Part shown: positions 33,437 through 43,709 of the stretch, one piece after another | Layout: each line of letters starts with the position of its first letter | Position numbering within the stretch: the stretch's first letter is position 1 | Assembly (NCBI RefSeq): GCF_040270295.1 | Contig: NZ_JBELOE010000296.1 | Origin: Catenovulum sediminis | Lineage (GTDB): Bacteria > Pseudomonadota > Gammaproteobacteria > Enterobacterales > Alteromonadaceae | Strand: one strand, 5' to 3' | DNA length: 64,000 nucleotides | The notes under the pieces: model-generated | Told to the model about the DNA's origin: nothing | What the model saw: only the letters and a program-made list of their open reading frames with translations | Databases searched by the model: none | Translations under genes and position numbers: made by a program

Positions 33437-36400
33437 ATGGAATTTAACAATATTATAAATTTGCACAAGGCTGTGATTCAAACCACTTGTTTGGGGTTTA
33501 TGCTATGCATGCCAACGCTAAGTTATGCAAATGATTCAGAGCAACAAATTGAGCTAGTCAGTAAAAAAGATACAGTAGGAACCCAAGAGGTTATTTCGGT
33601 TCAAGGGGCGGATCGTTATAGCGATGCAGACTTAGCTGAATCTTTATCAAGAGTGCCAGGCGTGTCAATTGACGAAAGCTCTGACAGCGGCCGACAGGTT
33701 TCAATGCGAGGACTCGGACCTCGTTATATTAAGACCACTATTAATGGCATGGAATCGGCGGCATCGGGTACAAATTCAAGTGTTGTGGGTGGTTCGAGTA
33801 ATACTCGATCTTTAGATTTTGGGATTTTTGCTTCAGAGTTATTTACTCAAATAGAGATCGAAAAGACACCTTCGGCTGAAATTGAAGATGGGGGTATTGG
33901 TGGCAATGTAAATCTACAAGCAGCTCGACCTTTTCAATATGATGGTTCTATGTTTTCGTATAGTTTTAGCGGTAGATATTACGAAATCAGCTCTAAAATT
34001 AAGCCTCGCATGTCGTTTATGGCGAGCAAAAATTGGAATAATAAATTTGGCATATTAGGGTCGATTGCTTATTCCAAAGGGCTTTCTCATTTCGAAGGGG
34101 CAAGTACGGTTAGGTGGACCGTGCTTAATCCTAAGTGGGATGAAAATAGTACATCTGTCCATGATGGTGGAACTAACCGGTTGTTGGCTGAACCTATTAC
34201 GACGATTTCGGAGTCTGGACCCTATACAAATGAAGGTCTTGATGGAAAATGGATTCCGCGTATTCCTCGTTACTCTATATTCACTCGAGAACAAGAACGT
34301 TTTGGTACAACTGCAGCAATTCAATACTTTCCATTTGATGATTTCAGTCTAAATATTGATTGGTTGTATGCATCGATAAAGTCAGTCGCAAATGAATACC
34401 AAAATTCGATATTGTTCCGTGATAATAAAGATAACCCACAGATTTATCCAGAAAATGTAGTTGTAGATGTTTCGAATAATATAGTTGCAGGAGCATTTTC
34501 GAATGCAAGAATTCGCTCTGAAGTGAATCAAGGGATTGCTCAATCTCAGTTTGAGCAAGCTACTATCGATGTCAATTGGAAAGTGAACGACAGTTTGAAG
34601 GCGAAAATACTAACGGGTTACGGGCAATCAGAGTTGGACGTTCCTTATCAAAATATGTTTGCATTAGATGCCCATAATTCAATCGTCGCATACAGTTGGG
34701 ATACGAGTATAGAACCAATTAGATTAATAAATGAGCAAGGCCTTGATTTTAGTAGAGGTACAATGAATGCATCGATTCCTTCTTTTGTTTGGTTACCTAA
34801 TCATCGTGAGGCCACTGACAAGGATTATAATGGAGATCGCTATACTCTCGTTAATGCAAAGCAGGAAACGAGCAACGGCCGCAATTACCATTTAGCTTTA
34901 ACTAGGACTGAAGCTGAGGTTGGAACGAGTGAAAATTATAGCATTAAATTGGATTTTTTATATTCAATTGATACTGCTTTTCGATTGAAACTTGGTTCAA
35001 ATATTCGTTCATTTAAAGCCGAGAGACATAACTATAGAAATTATTATAAGCGTTTGAGTCAAGATGGTTTCGGCACTCAAGGCGATAGAGCTGAAGCTTG
35101 GATTAACAGTTACACGTTTAGCGACGGGGATGAATTAATTTATATAAATGAGCTAGGAGAACAAATAGAAATACCTAGTTTAAATGGTGAACGCTTTTCT
35201 TCAAATTTGCATGCATCAGGCGTTGATTTTGGCAATGCCGTATCTATTCCAGTTACTTCCAGTTTAAATGAAAATACTTGGTTGATTCCTGATTTTGACA
35301 AACTTATGCAATCTTTTGGGCAAATGGATTTTATGCAACGGCGAGAGCGATTTGATCAAGCATACGTTGTAAAAGAAGAGGTTATTGCAAGCTATGTACA
35401 ACTAGATTGGGATTCGACAATTTTTAACTATGGTGTCAGAGGTAATATTGGTTTACGCCATATTCAAAATACCACGACTTCATCAGTAATAGATTCCAGC
35501 AGTTATATTAAAGATTATTTTAAGGCGGAAAGTTACAACTGGAGCAGTAAGGTAAACAAAGATTCTAACTTACTGCCTTCATTTAATTTATCACTAGACT
35601 TAACTGATACAACTTTAGCTCGTATTAGCGTTGCCAAAGCAATTACTCGACCTTCTCTAGATGTTTTCACGTCAAAGGTATCAATAGGAATGCCATCGGA
35701 AAATTCAGACACTGGTGAGGTTGAAGGTGGTTTGATTAAACGAGGTGCGGGGCCAACTCTAAAACCTTATGAATCAACGCAAATGGATTTAGCGTTGGAT
35801 TGGTACTTTGCAGACGGCGCACTTTTAGCTGGCGCATTTTTTTATAAAAATATCACGAGTATTACTACAGAAAAAACAACGCAGATTTTGTCAGCGACAG
35901 AAATGCGCAGTTTAGGCATAGATCCGCAAAAAGTATCTGATAATTATGAATGGTCTATCGAAAGTATTGCTAACACGCCTCCGCAAACTATGTGGGGTGT
36001 TGAATTTGTATATCAACAACCGTTTACCTTTTTGCCCGCGCCTTTTGATGGCTTGGGTATAAAAGCAAATTATACATATGTTGATTATACCAGAGATGTT
36101 CAAGACCCGATGACACAGCAAATAATGACCTTAACGGAAGAGGATTCTTCAAAAAATATGTTTCATGCGACTCTGTATTATGAAGGTAATCAATGGGGAG
36201 TTCGCTTGGGTTATAACTACCGCCAAGGGTTCGTTAAACAGTATCGTAATGAATATAAAGATGAAGGTACTTTTGTTCGAGGGTACGAGAGTACTAATGT
36301 GTGGAAAATATCAGGCCATATCAATCTAATGGATGATACCGTTTTATCAATTGATATCAACAATATTACTAATGAGCCTAAAATTCAGTGGGGTAATTTA

Positions 36401-36475
36401 TACAATCGACAACCGGTTGAGTATTTGTTGCAGGGGCGCAGCCTCATGGTTGGAATAAAGAGTCAATTTAATTAA
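33437..36475 (+). CDS. TonB-dependent receptor (PUL type)
   Basis: A 1012-residue outer-membrane receptor. ATG 33437 is chosen over an upstream TTG because GAGAGAA lies before it. The signal peptide ends near SYANDSEQ. The plug includes SDADLAESLSRVPGVSIDESSDSGRQV-type sequence and VSMRGLGPRYIKTTINGME. The barrel follows, ending GRSLMVGIKSQFN. It differs in plug and loop sequence from the other two receptors of the window, implying a different ligand. Lying directly after the cytochrome/GH105 operon and before a LamG protein, it probably imports the uronate-containing oligosaccharide that GH105 trims. Confidence 0.94.
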   Translation: MEFNNIINLHKAVIQTTCLGFMLCMPTLSYANDSEQQIELVSKKDTVGTQEVISVQGADRYSDADLAESLSRVPGVSIDESSDSGRQVSMRGLGPRYIKTTINGMESAASGTNSSVVGGSSNTRSLDFGIFASELFTQIEIEKTPSAEIEDGGIGGNVNLQAARPFQYDGSMFSYSFSGRYYEISSKIKPRMSFMASKNWNNKFGILGSIAYSKGLSHFEGASTVRWTVLNPKWDENSTSVHDGGTNRLLAEPITTISESGPYTNEGLDGKWIPRIPRYSIFTREQERFGTTAAIQYFPFDDFSLNIDWLYASIKSVANEYQNSILFRDNKDNPQIYPENVVVDVSNNIVAGAFSNARIRSEVNQGIAQSQFEQATIDVNWKVNDSLKAKILTGYGQSELDVPYQNMFALDAHNSIVAYSWDTSIEPIRLINEQGLDFSRGTMNASIPSFVWLPNHREATDKDYNGDRYTLVNAKQETSNGRNYHLALTRTEAEVGTSENYSIKLDFLYSIDTAFRLKLGSNIRSFKAERHNYRNYYKRLSQDGFGTQGDRAEAWINSYTFSDGDELIYINELGEQIEIPSLNGERFSSNLHASGVDFGNAVSIPVTSSLNENTWLIPDFDKLMQSFGQMDFMQRRERFDQAYVVKEEVIASYVQLDWDSTIFNYGVRGNIGLRHIQNTTTSSVIDSSSYIKDYFKAESYNWSSKVNKDSNLLPSFNLSLDLTDTTLARISVAKAITRPSLDVFTSKVSIGMPSENSDTGEVEGGLIKRGAGPTLKPYESTQMDLALDWYFADGALLAGAFFYKNITSITTEKTTQILSATEMRSLGIDPQKVSDNYEWSIESIANTPPQTMWGVEFVYQQPFTFLPAPFDGLGIKANYTYVDYTRDVQDPMTQQIMTLTEEDSSKNMFHATLYYEGNQWGVRLGYNYRQGFVKQYRNEYKDEGTFVRGYESTNVWKISGHINLMDDTVLSIDINNITNEPKIQWGNLYNRQPVEYLLQGRSLMVGIKSQFN

Positions 36476-36538
36476 TAGTAGTACTGCCGCATTATGGTGG
36501 ATGTGCTCATTGCGTGTAAGTTTTTAATCGAGGTAATT

Positions 36539-37222
36539 ATGCAAATAAATAGATTAGTACAGGTATGCCTACTTAGTTGTGCGTTGACTAGTATGGCTAT
36601 CGGTTCGCCAAGCGTTGATAGCGATAGCGAATGTTGGAGATTAGCTCATTTTCTTAATATTACTCAGTCAAACATAGAGATTGTAGGTAGCCCAAAAAAA
36701 TCCTCAGACAAGGATAGTGCTTTGGTATTTAATGGTATAAATGACAGATTGTTTATCACCAAAAGTCCTGTTCACAATTACACTGGGTTTACTATAGAGA
36801 TGGAGGTACATCCATATGCCTTTTCCGAAAAAAATAGTGAGCCAAGATTATTGCACTTTGAATCAACTGAAGATGGAAATAAGCGGATCACTATGGAAAT
36901 GCGTATTACCGAAGATAACAACTGGTACTTTGATGCTTTCCTAAAAAATGGAAAAGAAGGGTTAACGCTTGTTGACCCCAATAAGCTTCACGCCACAGAA
37001 CGTTGGTACAATGTCGCAATTACATATGATGGCCATTGGTTTTCCACTTGGGTACAAGGAAAAAAAGAGCTTAGTCAATCATTTTATTTTAACGGACTTG
37101 GTGAGCATATCACTGGCTCGGTTGCCGCGAGATTGAACAAAGTTCATTGGTTTAAAGGTGAGATTGGTCAAATTTGTTACTCAAATCGAGTATTGTCTGC
37201 TAGCCAATTTAAACTGCAATAA
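36539..37222 (+). CDS. Secreted LamG / concanavalin-like domain protein
   Basis: A 227-residue protein from ATG 36539 (GAGG 7 bases upstream) with a signal peptide ending near SMAIGSP. The mature part is a single laminin-G-3-type jelly-roll (ALVFNGINDRLFITKSP, then GFTIEMEVHPYAFSE, RWYNVAITYDGHWFSTWVQGK, GEIGQICYSNRVLSASQF). Such domains usually bind glycans. No catalytic residues or lipobox are seen. It follows the TonB receptor by 63 bases and is probably co-transcribed, so it may capture the receptor's substrate. Confidence 0.83.
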   Translation: MQINRLVQVCLLSCALTSMAIGSPSVDSDSECWRLAHFLNITQSNIEIVGSPKKSSDKDSALVFNGINDRLFITKSPVHNYTGFTIEMEVHPYAFSEKNSEPRLLHFESTEDGNKRITMEMRITEDNNWYFDAFLKNGKEGLTLVDPNKLHATERWYNVAITYDGHWFSTWVQGKKELSQSFYFNGLGEHITGSVAARLNKVHWFKGEIGQICYSNRVLSASQFKLQ

Positions 37223-37273
37223 GTATTTTTTACTGTATGTTTTGTCTGGAGGCTGTCAAGTCTGTTTAATGTA

Positions 37274-37477
37274 TCAGCCGTTTCTAGCCGTGCAAATTAG
37301 CTCAACTCTATTTTTAACTTGCAATTTTGAGTATATGTTTTTGCAATGAAATTTAACTGTGTGTTCAGTTACATGTAATCGTTGAGCGATTAAACTGTTT
37401 GATAGCCCCTGAATTATACATTGCAGGACTTGTTGTTCCCTGCTCGATAACTGAGATATGGTTGCTGTGTCTCTCAC
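37274..37477 (-). CDS. Solo LuxR-type HTH DNA-binding protein
   Basis: A 67-residue protein that is only the LuxR/GerE C-terminal domain: LSSREQQVLQCIIQGLSNSLIAQRLHVTEHTVKFHCKNIY covers the four helices, with the recognition helix at HTVKFHCKNI. The start is GTG 37477 with an excellent AAGGAG 7 bases upstream, and the frame is closed by TGA eight codons further up, so no receiver or sensor domain is attached. It may be a stand-alone regulator like GerE, or a fragment of a larger regulator that kept a good ribosome site. It is convergent with the LamG gene. Confidence 0.7.
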   Translation of the reverse strand: MRDTATISQLSSREQQVLQCIIQGLSNSLIAQRLHVTEHTVKFHCKNIYSKLQVKNRVELICTARNG

Positions 37478-37771
37478 AGAAAGTCTCCTTCTTTTACCTC
37501 ATAAATCCTATCGGGTGTTGCGACCACATAGCTAATAGAAATCCGATACGCAAGACATGCAGATGCGGTCAACATGATGTGAGAATGCGTTACTATATTT
37601 GAAAATTAATAACAATTTCAAAACAATAACCTCACCTTTGTTTTTGTTTGTGGTCAACTGTGTATTGTTTACAAGGGTTGTGCGAATGAAGGATTAGATA
37701 TCTTTTTGTAGGCTGCTATGGTGTCTTTGCGGTAAAGGATAAAACATTGATTAAAGCTAAACGAAGGTGCA

Positions 37772-37793
37772 TAGGGTCTCGTGCGAGACCCTA
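37772..37793. terminator. GC-rich hairpin downstream of GH50
   Basis: TAGGGTCTCG and CGAGACCCTA form a 10-bp stem around TG, 25 bases beyond the GH50 stop on the minus strand. There is no T run, so this is a transcript-end hairpin of uncertain strength. The rest of 37478-37817 holds only a TTGTTTACAA site (37666-37675) and no supported gene. Confidence 0.55.
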
Positions 37794-37817
37794 GTAAGCG
37801 GTATAAACATAAATGTG

Positions 37818-40160
37818 TTATTTCACTTTTACATCGCCAAATTTTCGTTGGTATAGTTGGCGGTTAATTTCTTTTGCTGCGTCAACCATTTTTGCATATG
37901 GTACGTCTGCCATCGTGACAAACCCTGTATTATAGTTTTCACCATCGTGCGCCCGACCTGTAATGGGTGAATCTAAATACTGAAACCAATGTGCGCCGAC
38001 CATGTAAGGGTTATCAATAACGCTTTGCATGTAATCTTTATACATTCGCGCCCTGTCTTGTTGGTTAGCTGCATGAATTAAACCTGGATGATATAAACCC
38101 GTGTCACTGGTTGCACCTATGTGATATTCACCAATTAAGCTAGGTTTATCTAATTTTTCTAAGAAAGCCCATGCTTTTTCATGCGCGTATTCACGATAAT
38201 AGTTATAGCTCATGATATCTGCATATTTAGCCGCGGCTCGAGCTGCTTCATGCGTTAAACCCCAAGCTGCCATGCGGACACCCATGTACATGTGATTCGG
38301 TAACACTTTTTCTAACTCATCATGTACTGTTTTAAAGTAAGCTTCGGCATAGGCAAAAGATAAATCTGATAAATCCTGCTGCATTGCATCATTAATCGGG
38401 TGGCCAACAATATCGACACCTTCACCTAACACCTGCCATGACGCGATTTGGGTTCCCCAGGCATTGTTTAGATCATCAATTGATGCGTGTTTTTCTTTTA
38501 GCATTTTGACAAAGTGCGTTTTAGCTGGGCTATCTTGCAATTTGTTTTTAAGCGTATGTAACACGATGGCGTAACGTTTTTGTAAGCTCGAGTTATTACC
38601 CCAACTTTTTTCATTATCGACAAATATGCCAATACAATACGGATTGTTTTGTACTTCTTCTGCGATAACTTCTACTGTTACTCGTGCTCGGCGTTTAAAT
38701 TCTGGATCAAACGGATCTGGCATGCGTGACCAAATATCATTACCCGAAGTGACGGTTTTAAAATCACCTATGATCCATCCATTGGCAAAATATGGGATCT
38801 GGTTCATTTGGTAAAAACTGGCGTCTGCCCAGTTACCGGTTGAAGTGAACCCCCAGTTTTTGAAGCGTTTAATGGTTACATCACGCCATTTATCTAAGTA
38901 TGAATCTGGGTAAGACTCACCATATCGACGTTCAAGGTTTGCTTGATAAAAACTAAAAGTTTCACCATGTTCAATTGGGCCTTTATGTGATTCGCGACGA
39001 TAACTGTAGTGATTGGCTAAAGGGTCATCGTAGTCGGGCAACCAAGTGAACATTTTGTGTCTTAATTCTGAGGTCACAAATGCTGTTTTTTGCGCTTCTT
39101 TTGACACCGGACGTATCCCCAACGAATCTTCAGGGGTGACATCTTCTGGGTCTTTGTAGCGTACAGAATCATCTTTAAAATCGACACCTGTATAGGTGGT
39201 TGTATTCGCAATACGTATGTTGGCTAACGCAGACGAGAAAAACAGGTGACCTTGCGGATCGATAATGGCCCACTTACCATCTACTTTTTCTGTTCTGAAA
39301 AAACCAGTAGCTTCTAATTTAGGGCCGCTTGCCCAACCGCCAAATTCACTTCGGTCGGCCATGGTGCCTTCTTCTTCTAACTGTTTAATTTCGGCTTCGG
39401 CGACTGCTTTAAGCTGAGCGTCAGTTTTTATTTTGGTCGGGTAATCAAATTTATGGCTCTGGCCAAATTTATCGGCTAAATCGCGTAAATAAGCTAAATT
39501 AAATTCTGGGTTTTGTCTTATTCTTAAATTATCAATTTCAATGGATTTTTCATATTTACGTGCAAGGGTCTTAAAACGAATTTCACTGATAGCATTCATT
39601 TGCATGCCTTTGTAACCCCGCATCCAAAACATTTTATGGTCGTCAGTTTCCCATGATTTTGGATCTTCTCTTAAACCACTATCTATGGTCATTTGTTCGC
39701 CGGTTAATACACCGTAGTAGGTGCCTTTATAACCCGCTGGAATACTGATGCTGCGTTCATGAAACGCGCCATACGGATTAAAAATTTGAACGTAAATTTG
39801 TATGGACGTGTCAGAGGTGTTTTTAATGTCTGCCGCAAGATTAATATCGCCTAAAGTGCTCCAATCCCATGGTGTTTGCGGTTTTAAAGAAACGTACGAC
39901 TCTAATGCACTTTGCTCAAAGGTTATTTTTAACGATGTATTTTCACCACTGGAAACAAGTTTACTTTGTGCGCCTTCTTGTACTATTTGCAACATTGCAT
40001 CAGGTTGTTCGAAATTTTCTAAGGTCAGCACAGAATCTGTTGTTACGCTCTGTTTAGCCGGCGTTAACATATTTGTATTTTCTGTTTTATGACCCGGATC
40101 GCTGCAAGCTGCGAGTGCTAAACTCATGCAGACAACCGATATTTTTAATTTATTAACCAC
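37818..40160 (-). CDS. GH50 beta-agarase, lipoprotein
   Basis: A 780-residue GH50 enzyme anchored by a lipoprotein signal (lipobox ALAAC near residue 19). The N-terminal sandwich region is followed by the barrel from about GGWASGPKLEATGFFRTEK. Candidate acid/base is Glu517 (IFVDNEKSWG) and nucleophile Glu678 (SLIGEYHIGAT). It carries an insertion (VTPEDSLGIRPVSKEAQ) not present in the shorter secreted GH50 at 21775-23976. Membrane-anchored GH50 enzymes commonly release neoagarobiose from the oligosaccharide ends. It is divergent from the sulfatase/GH29 pair and shares with them an intergenic region bearing two operator-like motifs. Confidence 0.93.
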   Translation of the reverse strand: MVNKLKISVVCMSLALAACSDPGHKTENTNMLTPAKQSVTTDSVLTLENFEQPDAMLQIVQEGAQSKLVSSGENTSLKITFEQSALESYVSLKPQTPWDWSTLGDINLAADIKNTSDTSIQIYVQIFNPYGAFHERSISIPAGYKGTYYGVLTGEQMTIDSGLREDPKSWETDDHKMFWMRGYKGMQMNAISEIRFKTLARKYEKSIEIDNLRIRQNPEFNLAYLRDLADKFGQSHKFDYPTKIKTDAQLKAVAEAEIKQLEEEGTMADRSEFGGWASGPKLEATGFFRTEKVDGKWAIIDPQGHLFFSSALANIRIANTTTYTGVDFKDDSVRYKDPEDVTPEDSLGIRPVSKEAQKTAFVTSELRHKMFTWLPDYDDPLANHYSYRRESHKGPIEHGETFSFYQANLERRYGESYPDSYLDKWRDVTIKRFKNWGFTSTGNWADASFYQMNQIPYFANGWIIGDFKTVTSGNDIWSRMPDPFDPEFKRRARVTVEVIAEEVQNNPYCIGIFVDNEKSWGNNSSLQKRYAIVLHTLKNKLQDSPAKTHFVKMLKEKHASIDDLNNAWGTQIASWQVLGEGVDIVGHPINDAMQQDLSDLSFAYAEAYFKTVHDELEKVLPNHMYMGVRMAAWGLTHEAARAAAKYADIMSYNYYREYAHEKAWAFLEKLDKPSLIGEYHIGATSDTGLYHPGLIHAANQQDRARMYKDYMQSVIDNPYMVGAHWFQYLDSPITGRAHDGENYNTGFVTMADVPYAKMVDAAKEINRQLYQRKFGDVKVK

Positions 40161-40215
40161 CTCAATCCCCTATTACTCATAATTTTAATATTTCATATAC
40201 TAATACAATATCATT

Positions 40216-40243
40216 ATTGTTAACATTATATTGTTGTCAATAT
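40216..40243. promoter_or_regulatory. Composite operator in the GH50/sulfatase divergon
   Basis: ATTGTTAACATT (40216-40227) is directly followed by the inverted repeat ATATTG-TTGT-CAATAT (40228-40243). The same two elements occur in the same order upstream of the second GH86 (57900-57934). Their position between divergent galactan genes suggests co-regulation of both directions. The rest of 40161-40426 is AT-rich and empty. Confidence 0.55.
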
Positions 40244-40426
40244 GTTTTTGGCTGATCTTATTTGCTAAACTGAAACAAAATCAGCTCATTTTTTATCTTT
40301 TCAGAATGATTTTTTAACAAATTAGACAAACTTTTATTAAAGTATCGTTTATCTTTGAACTTAAATCAAATATAATGTTCTATATTTACATATAAAATAT
40401 AATTTATAGCAATGCAAGGTGCCACC

Positions 40427-41986
40427 ATGAGATTACTGAATAAACGGCCAGTTAATTTTACTGCAGGGTTAATAGCTTGTGTATTAACGGCTTGTAGCCA
40501 AACCGCAACTGAAAACAGCACGCAATTCGATACAAAAACAGAAAAACCAAACATTGTCATTTTTTATGTTGATGATTTAGGTTACGCAGATTTAAGTAGT
40601 TATGGTGCAATTGGTGTTAAAACGCCAAATGTTGATCGCTTAGCAGAAAATGGTGTGCGCTTTACCGATGGTCACAGCTCTGCTGCAACCTGTACGCCCT
40701 CGCGCTATTCGTTGTTAACTGGCGAATATGCCTTTAGAAAAAAAGCACAGGTTTTAAAAGGGGACGCCGCGCTACTCATTGATCCGGCTCAACCCACTTT
40801 GCCTTCAATGCTTAAAAAAGCCGGTTATACCAGTGCGGTTGTGGGTAAATGGCATTTGGGTTTAGGCGATGGTACAAAACCGATTGACTGGAATAGTGAA
40901 ATAAAACCAGGCCCATTGGAAATTGGTTTTGATTATAGCTTTTTACTGCCGGCGACCGGTGATCGTGTACCGGCGGTGTATATGGAAAATCACAAGGTGA
41001 TTAACCTATCTGCTAACGACCCGTTATACGTTGATTACACCAAAAAAATTGGCGATCGACCGACCGGTTATGAAAATCCAGAACTGCGCAGACAAGTCGC
41101 AGACGATCAACACAATAAAACCATCATAAACGGTATTAGTCGTATCGGTTGGATGCAAGGTGGAAAATCGGCCGAGTGGAAAGATGAAGACTTTTATACT
41201 GTCTTTACCGATAAAGCCAATCAGTTTATTGAGCACAATAAAAACAATCCGTTTTTTCTATTCTTTTCATTTCATGACATACACGTACCCAGATTACCGC
41301 ATGAACGCTTTATCGGAAAAAGCGAAATGGGCTTGCGGGGCGACGCTATTGTGCAAATGGATTACATAACAGGTCAGGTCATCAATAAACTGGAACAAGC
41401 CGGAATTTTAGACAATACACTGGTTATTTTTACCAGCGACAATGGCCCAGTATTAAACGATGGTTATGAAGATCAAGCGGTAGAGTTGTTAGGTCAACAT
41501 CAGCCGGGCGGTGTTTACCGTGGCGGTAAATATAGTGCATATGAAGCAGGTACAAGAGTGCCAACCATTGTTCACTACCCTAACCGGGTGAAACCTGCTG
41601 TTAGCAATGCATTGATGAGTCAGGTTGACATATATGCTTCAGTGGCAAATTTATTGGGCATCGAATTAGCCGAAAATGAAGCCATTGACAGTCAGAATCA
41701 TATTGCTGCTTGGTTAGATGGATCTGTCAGTGGGCGCGAAGAATTAATAGAAGAAGCATTTACCTTGTCTTTACGTCAAGGTGATTGGAAGTATATTTCA
41801 CCGAGCACCAATAAAGATGGGTGGATAAGAGATAAAGGCATTGAAAGTGGTTTAATTAATGTGCCTCAGCTTTACGATTTAAGTAAAGATCCTTCTGAGC
41901 GACACAATATCGCGGCATTACATCCACAGCGGGTAAAACAGATGCAGCAAAGAATTGAGCAGCTGGTTGCCAAAACTCAGCGTTAA
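40427..41986 (+). CDS. S1-family sulfatase, lipoprotein
   Basis: A 519-residue sulfatase with a lipoprotein signal (lipobox LTAC). ATG 40427 is chosen because AAGGTG lies before it; an ATG five codons earlier has none. NIVIFYVDDLGYADLSSYG supplies the first metal aspartates. The formylglycine motif is CTPSR at Cys89, followed by GKWHLGLGDG, FHDIHVPRLPHERF and TSDNGPVLND, all standard S1 landmarks. This arrangement resembles galactan-active S1 enzymes that start from a GH50/GH29 context, suggesting an exo-acting galactose-sulfate sulfatase. It is followed by GH29 28 bases downstream in the same direction. Confidence 0.93.
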   Translation: MRLLNKRPVNFTAGLIACVLTACSQTATENSTQFDTKTEKPNIVIFYVDDLGYADLSSYGAIGVKTPNVDRLAENGVRFTDGHSSAATCTPSRYSLLTGEYAFRKKAQVLKGDAALLIDPAQPTLPSMLKKAGYTSAVVGKWHLGLGDGTKPIDWNSEIKPGPLEIGFDYSFLLPATGDRVPAVYMENHKVINLSANDPLYVDYTKKIGDRPTGYENPELRRQVADDQHNKTIINGISRIGWMQGGKSAEWKDEDFYTVFTDKANQFIEHNKNNPFFLFFSFHDIHVPRLPHERFIGKSEMGLRGDAIVQMDYITGQVINKLEQAGILDNTLVIFTSDNGPVLNDGYEDQAVELLGQHQPGGVYRGGKYSAYEAGTRVPTIVHYPNRVKPAVSNALMSQVDIYASVANLLGIELAENEAIDSQNHIAAWLDGSVSGREELIEEAFTLSLRQGDWKYISPSTNKDGWIRDKGIESGLINVPQLYDLSKDPSERHNIAALHPQRVKQMQQRIEQLVAKTQR

Positions 41987-42013
41987 GTAGCATTTTAAAG
42001 TAAGCTGAATCTA

Positions 42014-43636
42014 ATGAAAAAATTAACGCTGATGGCAGTTGCCATCTCGGTTGCTTTAACCGCATGCTCTAACGTTTCTGATAAAACGTCCACTCGCACT
42101 GCAGATAATCGCGCGACAGATACCCGTGATACGGGCGCTCAGGATACGGGCGCTAAGTATGCAGAATCTTGGGACGATTTAGCGCAAGTAGACGAAAGAC
42201 CTAAATGGTTTCAAGATGCTAAATTTGGCATTTATACGCATTGGGGGCCGGTTTCTACGGCCAACATTGGGTTGGAGCAAGGTGCCGGCTGGTACGGTTT
42301 AATGATGTATATGGACGAAGCGTACGATTGGAAAAACGGCATCAAACGCAAACGAAACGGTAAAACCTTTCCTTCTGGTATTTATAAGCAACACACTAAA
42401 AACCATGGCCATCCTTCTAAGGTGGGTTATAAAGACATCATCAAGAAATTTAACCCATCACAATTTGATGCAGAATTGTGGGCAGAGCTATTTGCAAAAT
42501 CCGGTGCGAAATTTGCCGGGCCGGTTGCCATGCACCATGACAATTTTGCGATGTGGGACAGTGAAGTGACACGCTGGAATGTTAAAGATTTTAACGGCAT
42601 CGATGTCACGGGTGAGCTAAAAACATCGATTGAAAAGCGCGGAATGAAATTTTTAGCTTCGTTCCATCATGCATTTACCTGGGTGTACTATGCCAACGCC
42701 TACCAATTTGACGCAACGGAAGAAACCGCTGACTTGTACACCGATCGCCATGCGTTAACCGATTTTAAACCGTCGAAAAGATTCCATGACGAATGGTATG
42801 CAAAATTAGTTGAAGTGGTTGATAAATATCAACCCGAAGTTATCTGGTTTGACTGGTGGGTTGAAGAACTAGACGAAGAATACCGCAAAAAATTCATCGC
42901 TTATTATTACAATAAAGGGGCTGAGTGGGGTAAAGATGTGGTTGTGAGTTATAAAAACACATCGTTTCCAAGCTCAGTCGGTGTATACGATTATGAGCGT
43001 GGCCGACCTAACAAACTTAAAGACGAATATTGGATGACAGATACCTCGCCAGGTGCTTGGTTCTACCGTCAAAATGCGCAATTTGTTGAACCAAACGAGA
43101 TAATCGATATTTTAATTGATATTGTTTCTAAAAATGGTTTGATGCTACTAAATGTGCCGCCTAATCCTGACGGTTCAATTCCGCAAGAAATGCAGGACAT
43201 GTTATTAAATATTGGGCAATGGTTGAACATGAATGGTGAAGGTATTTACGAAACCCGTCCGTGGAAAGCATTTGGTGAAGGCCCAACGCGCATTAGAGCG
43301 GGCGGCCACAAGGTTGAAAAGCAAAAAATAGCTTACACTGACAAAGATATTCGTTTTACCCGTAAAGGCGATAATACCCTGTATATGTTTGTCTTAGATA
43401 AACCACAAGCAGACATCATTGTTAAAACTTTAAGTACCGATTTAACTTTGCTCGATGGTGAAATAGACAGCATTGAAATGCTGGGCAGCGGACAAAAAGT
43501 GCATTGGCAGCACAATAGCGAAGGGCTTGTCATTAATAAGCCGCATACGATCCCAAATGATTATGCAGTCGGTTACAAAATCAACTTAAAAATTGCCAAA
43601 GAGATAGGTATTGGCGGCGAAGACGATCCACAATAA
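42014..43636 (+). CDS. GH29 alpha-L-fucosidase/alpha-L-galactosidase, lipoprotein
   Basis: A 540-residue GH29 enzyme, lipobox ALTAC. WFQDAKFGIYTHWGP opens the barrel. AGPVAMHHDNFAMWDS is the fucosidase-family substrate loop, and Asp280 in VIWFDWW is the expected nucleophile. In porphyran-degrading loci GH29 members are known to act on alpha-L-galactose, which differs from L-fucose only at C6. The adjacent sulfatase (which could remove 6-sulfate first) makes that reading attractive here. A short GATACGGGCGCT duplication lies in the linker after the signal (42128-42154), giving repeated DTGA. Plain fucosidase activity cannot be excluded. Confidence 0.9.
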   Translation: MKKLTLMAVAISVALTACSNVSDKTSTRTADNRATDTRDTGAQDTGAKYAESWDDLAQVDERPKWFQDAKFGIYTHWGPVSTANIGLEQGAGWYGLMMYMDEAYDWKNGIKRKRNGKTFPSGIYKQHTKNHGHPSKVGYKDIIKKFNPSQFDAELWAELFAKSGAKFAGPVAMHHDNFAMWDSEVTRWNVKDFNGIDVTGELKTSIEKRGMKFLASFHHAFTWVYYANAYQFDATEETADLYTDRHALTDFKPSKRFHDEWYAKLVEVVDKYQPEVIWFDWWVEELDEEYRKKFIAYYYNKGAEWGKDVVVSYKNTSFPSSVGVYDYERGRPNKLKDEYWMTDTSPGAWFYRQNAQFVEPNEIIDILIDIVSKNGLMLLNVPPNPDGSIPQEMQDMLLNIGQWLNMNGEGIYETRPWKAFGEGPTRIRAGGHKVEKQKIAYTDKDIRFTRKGDNTLYMFVLDKPQADIIVKTLSTDLTLLDGEIDSIEMLGSGQKVHWQHNSEGLVINKPHTIPNDYAVGYKINLKIAKEIGIGGEDDPQ

Positions 43637-43657
43637 AGGGTCTTTAAGTTTTTAATA

Positions 43658-43689
43658 GCCAACCTGCAAAAACAGGTTGGCTTGTTTTA
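43658..43689 (+). terminator. Intrinsic terminator after GH29
   Basis: GCCAACCTG / CAGGTTGGC, a perfect 9-bp stem with a CAAAAA loop followed by TTGTTTTA. A convincing terminator for the sulfatase-GH29 transcript, placed before the convergent GH43 gene. Confidence 0.85.
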
Positions 43690-43709
43690 ATGGTGAATTA
43701 AAAGTTCAG

